A DNA stretch of 64,000 bases from CAWCAL01 sp963695075 (GTDB lineage: Bacteria; Actinomycetota; Acidimicrobiia; Acidimicrobiales; CAWCAL01): positions 372,001-436,000 of the forward strand of contig CAVOFR010000005.1 in the NCBI GenBank assembly GCA_963695075.1. The letters run 5' to 3'. The translations under genes and the position numbers were made by a program. Position 1 is the first letter of the stretch, and every line of letters begins with the position of its first letter. Positions 61,717-64,000 of this stretch are shown one piece after another. The notes beneath the pieces were generated by a model. That model saw only the letters and a program-made list of their open reading frames with translations. It was not told where the DNA came from and ran no database searches.

Positions 61717-62775
61717 GCCGCCAGGGGGCCGACCCCGGTCCACGTGCTCTCCGGCCGCTGCCGACCCAGCCGGACGGCGTGGACTGGCCGACCGACGAGT
61801 GGCCCGAGGGGCGGGCTCAGGCGGTGGATCGGGCCCGTCTCGATGCCGAGCTGGATCGGGCCTTCGGTCCCGACCCGGTCGATCTGGGGCAGTCGCTGGC
61901 GTTGCTCGTCGTGCAGGGTGGCCGTCTGGTCGCCGAGCGGTACGCCCCCGATGTGGAGGCAGCGACCACACTGCTGTCCTGGTCGATGGCCAAGAGCATG
62001 CTCCAGGCTGCGGTCGGCAAGCCTGGTCATGGAGGGTGCGATGTCGGTGGTCGAGCCGGTGCACGCCCCCGAGTGGAGCGAACCCGATGACCCGCGTCGG
62101 GCGATCACGGTGCACGACCTGCTCACCATGCGACCGGGGCTCGAGTGGCTCGAGGACTACGTCGATGGCGAGGTCAGCCACGTCATCGAGATGCTCTTCG
62201 GCTCGGGCAAGGGCGATGTCGCGGCGTATGCGGCGTCGCTGCCTGCGGTCGCGGAGCCAGGCGAGCGCTACCTGTACTCGAGTGGCACGTCCAACATCCT
62301 GGCCCGGTTCTTCGGCGATCGGGTCGGCTCGGGTCGCGACGACACCGAGGCCTACCTGCACCGGGCGTTGTTCGATCCCCTGGGGATGCGGTCGGCGACG
62401 CCTCGGTACGACGACGCGGGCACATGGGTGGCATCGTCGTACGTCTACGCGACGGCGCGCGACTTCGCCCGGTTCGGTCTGTTGTATCTGCGCGACGGCC
62501 TGTGGGAGGACCGGCGGATCCTCCCACCCGGATGGGTCGATCGGGCCCGCACGAACCAGGCCGACGACCCCGAACGGATCGAGGGCTACGGCGATCACTG
62601 GTGGGTGTATCCCTGCCCGTACGGCTCGTTCCGATGCAGCGGCTACGAGGGGCAGGCCATCGTGTGCGTCCCGGGGCTGGATCTGGTCGTCGTCCGGCTC
62701 GGGAAGACCCCGAACGCAGCAGGTCCGGACCCGCTGTTTCTCCACCTGGCCGAGATCATCACCTGCTTCGCGTGA
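61713..62775 (+). pseudogene. Beta-lactamase-family serine hydrolase (NylB-like), frameshifted
   Basis: A serine hydrolase broken by one frameshift. The first frame, from GTG 61713 (overlapping the Hsp70 stop), runs to about residue 100 and contains SWSMAKSML, the SxxK nucleophile motif. After the segment around 62010-62020 (GTCGGCAAGCCTGG) the homologous sequence continues in the +1 frame: LVMEGAMSVVEPVHAPEW, RPGLEWLEDY, YSSGTSN (the Tyr-x-Ser motif), LFDPLGMRSATPRY and GYGDHWWVYP. One extra base, for example in GGCAAGCC, would explain it. With that corrected the protein would be about 353 residues, 6-aminohexanoate-oligomer-hydrolase-like. The substrate is unknown. The break may be natural or an error. 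Confidence 0.82.
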
Positions 62776-62820
62776 TATGGAGTCACTCACCCACCGTGAC
62801 GGTGGGTGAGTGACTCCATA
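62776..62820. repeat. Inverted repeat, GGAGTCACTCA family, copy 2; perfect 21-base stem
   Basis: Arms at 62776-62796 and 62800-62820 (TATGGAGTCACTCACCCACC plus G, and its inverse) are perfect 21-base inverted copies with a TGA loop. It lies directly after the stop of the serine hydrolase (62773-62775) and before the convergent SurE gene. The arm starts with the same TATGGAGTCACTCA as the element at 4780. A bidirectional terminator role is likely. Confidence 0.93.
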
Positions 62821-62826
62821 ACCAGT

Positions 62827-63735
62827 TCAGAAGGTGAGGTCGGTCTCGGAGGCCCAGCCGAAGATGAGCGCGTCGAGATCGTCGGCCGGTTCGGGGACGT
62901 CACCCTCGCAGTCGACATCGGTCAGGTCCCGGTCACCGGCATCGCCGGCGAGCGGAACCTCGACGATGCCCCGCACCTCACCGACCGGGCAGGTCGGGAC
63001 GTTGTAGTTCACCACCAGCGGATCGACCTCTCCTGCGACCAGCGCGTCGCGATGCTCGTCGACCCAGTCGACGACGATCAGCGTCGCCGTCTCGTATTCG
63101 ATCGGCTCACCCAGACCCTGGCTGACGGCCAGCGCCGGGATGCCGGCTCGGGCGCCGGTGCGGGCCGCACCTACGGTGCCCGAGAGCTCGACCAACTGCC
63201 CGATGTTGGGGCCCTCGTTGATACCCGAGACCACGAGGTGGGGCGGCTCCGCGATGCCCATCGCCTCGAGGCCGGCCAGGACCGCGTCGGCCGGGAAACC
63301 CTCGACCGCGGTTGCCGGGTGGCCGTCGGCGGTCGTGGCTTCGGTCGAGACGACGTCTCCGTCGGTCGTCGTGTCGCTGGTGCCGCTCTGGTTCTCGGCC
63401 GGAGCCGACACGGTCACTTCGACGTTCGGCAGCGCGGCCAGGCCCTCGACCACGGCGGAGATGCCTTCGGCGGCGACGCCGTCGTCGTTGCTCACCGACA
63501 CGCGGAGCGTCTCGATCGGGGCCTCGGTGGTGGAAGGCGCCACCGCATCGGTTTCGGCCATGTCTCCCGTCTCACCCGCTTCCGGCTCGGTCGTGGTGGT
63601 GCGCGAATCGGTCCCGGTGATGGCGGGGTCGCCCGAGTCATCGTCACCACCGCAGGCTGCGGCGATCAGGGCGAGCGAGATCAGGAGCGTGGCCAGGCGG
63701 GCCGTCCAGCAGCGAGCCTCGAGGCGCAGGGCCAT
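62827..63735 (-). CDS. surE: SurE-type 5'/3'-nucleotidase, lipoprotein form
   Basis: A 302-residue SurE phosphatase fused behind a lipoprotein leader. The signal runs LATLLISLALIAAAC with Cys28 as the likely lipid anchor, followed by a Thr/Asp/Glu-rich linker to about residue 75. The SurE domain then begins LRVSVSNDDGVAAEGI, which includes the metal-binding DD pair, and continues with VVSGINEGPNIG and LSGTVGAARTGARAGIPALA, the canonical family features. SurE proteins dephosphorylate nucleotides and act in the cytoplasm in known bacteria; a membrane-tethered, external form is unusual. The start is the ATG at 63735. It converges on the serine hydrolase. Confidence 0.87.
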   Translation of the reverse strand: MALRLEARCWTARLATLLISLALIAAACGGDDDSGDPAITGTDSRTTTTEPEAGETGDMAETDAVAPSTTEAPIETLRVSVSNDDGVAAEGISAVVEGLAALPNVEVTVSAPAENQSGTSDTTTDGDVVSTEATTADGHPATAVEGFPADAVLAGLEAMGIAEPPHLVVSGINEGPNIGQLVELSGTVGAARTGARAGIPALAVSQGLGEPIEYETATLIVVDWVDEHRDALVAGEVDPLVVNYNVPTCPVGEVRGIVEVPLAGDAGDRDLTDVDCEGDVPEPADDLDALIFGWASETDLTF

Positions 63736-63852
63736 GGCGTGGGAACCTCCACGATGCGATCGTCGACCGGAGGTGGTCGGACGGGTGGCTCATCGTAGGT
63801 CGCCGTGGTCACCTTTTGCCCAGCGAGGACCCCACGCGGTTTCCTTGGTCGC

Positions 63853-64000
63853 GTGACACACCACGATCTGACCACGGTCATCGTCAACTGGAACACCGCC
63901 GACCTCCTCGACGGGACCATCGAGAACGTCCTGAAGTACGCGGCGACGGGCAGGACGAACGAGATCATCGTGGTCGACAACGATTCGGCCGACGAGTCCA
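63853..64000 (+). CDS. Glycosyltransferase family 2, partial (N-terminus)
   Basis: The first 49 codons of a gene cut by the right edge. The GTG at 63853 begins a sequence with the N-terminal features of GT2 (GT-A fold) enzymes: LTTVIVNWNTADLLDGTI and EIIVVDNDSADES, in which the Asp pair near the end of the second strand binds the nucleotide. Members transfer sugars from nucleotide donors to polysaccharide or lipid acceptors. The rest of the gene is out of view. Confidence 0.78.
   Translation, partial: MTHHDLTTVIVNWNTADLLDGTIENVLKYAATGRTNEIIVVDNDSADES

Overview
The window is high-GC, densely coded DNA of an actinobacterium. The gene content points to the class Acidimicrobiia or a close relative: an F420-type luciferase-like oxidoreductase, a wax-ester synthase/diacylglycerol acyltransferase, several acyl-CoA enzymes, a P450, a MeaB GTPase, a mycothiol-type DinB-fold protein, and GTG and TTG starts next to ATG. 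This placement is inference from gene families; there is no rRNA or other marker here. I found no tRNA, rRNA, CRISPR array, insertion sequence, prophage or plasmid gene. No gap between genes exceeds about 270 bases.

Layout. 1-4.2 kb: the start of an RND-type exporter, two related membrane serine/threonine kinases and an Lrp/AsnC regulator. 4.3-9.1 kb: acyl-CoA metabolism (MeaB GTPase, acyl-CoA dehydrogenase, coupled phosphotransferase, crotonase). 9.1-23.8 kb: beta-galactosidase, F420-type oxidoreductase, a heme-dependent N-demethylase family protein, AlkA-like glycosylase, aldehyde dehydrogenase, S9 peptidase, superoxide dismutase, wax-ester synthase, and a DsbB/thioredoxin pair. 23.8-29.5 kb: ThiD with an ABC exporter, a sterol-desaturase-like protein, and an ECF sigma/membrane protein/ABC ATPase operon whose ATPase is frameshifted. 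29.5-36.6 kb: acyl-CoA ligase, a PabB-PabC-PabA triple fusion, a second crotonase and a large secreted protein. 36.7-48.3 kb: UvrD-type helicase, secreted transglycosylase, P450, zinc dehydrogenase, YcaQ-like protein, a coupled three-gene membrane operon, and an acyl-CoA-dehydrogenase-like flavoprotein behind a perfect palindrome. 48.3-53.7 kb: a peroxiredoxin with an in-frame UGA at its catalytic position, coupled to a 2H phosphoesterase, then an RDD protein and an OpuC-type osmolyte importer. 53.8-64 kb: a second UvrD-type helicase, HrpB, a minimal Hsp70, two beta-lactamase-fold hydrolases (one frameshifted), a lipoprotein SurE and the start of a glycosyltransferase.

How the parts work together. 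Many neighbours are translationally coupled through ATGA, GTGA or TTGA overlaps, which marks real operons: dsbB-thioredoxin, the exporter ATPase-permease-thiD, sigma-membrane protein-ATPase, peroxiredoxin-2H phosphoesterase, ATPase-permease-permease-binding protein, and Hsp70-hydrolase. Long palindromes recur at gene ends. In two convergent pairs the palindrome itself supplies the stop codons of both flanking genes.

The most notable observation is the probable selenocysteine peroxiredoxin at 48868-49314. Its only in-frame stop falls exactly on the peroxidatic residue of an otherwise intact BCP/PrxQ protein, and a standard gene finder would miss the gene. Two one-base frameshifts elsewhere (about 28.9 kb and 62.0 kb) mean that sequence error has to be considered as well.
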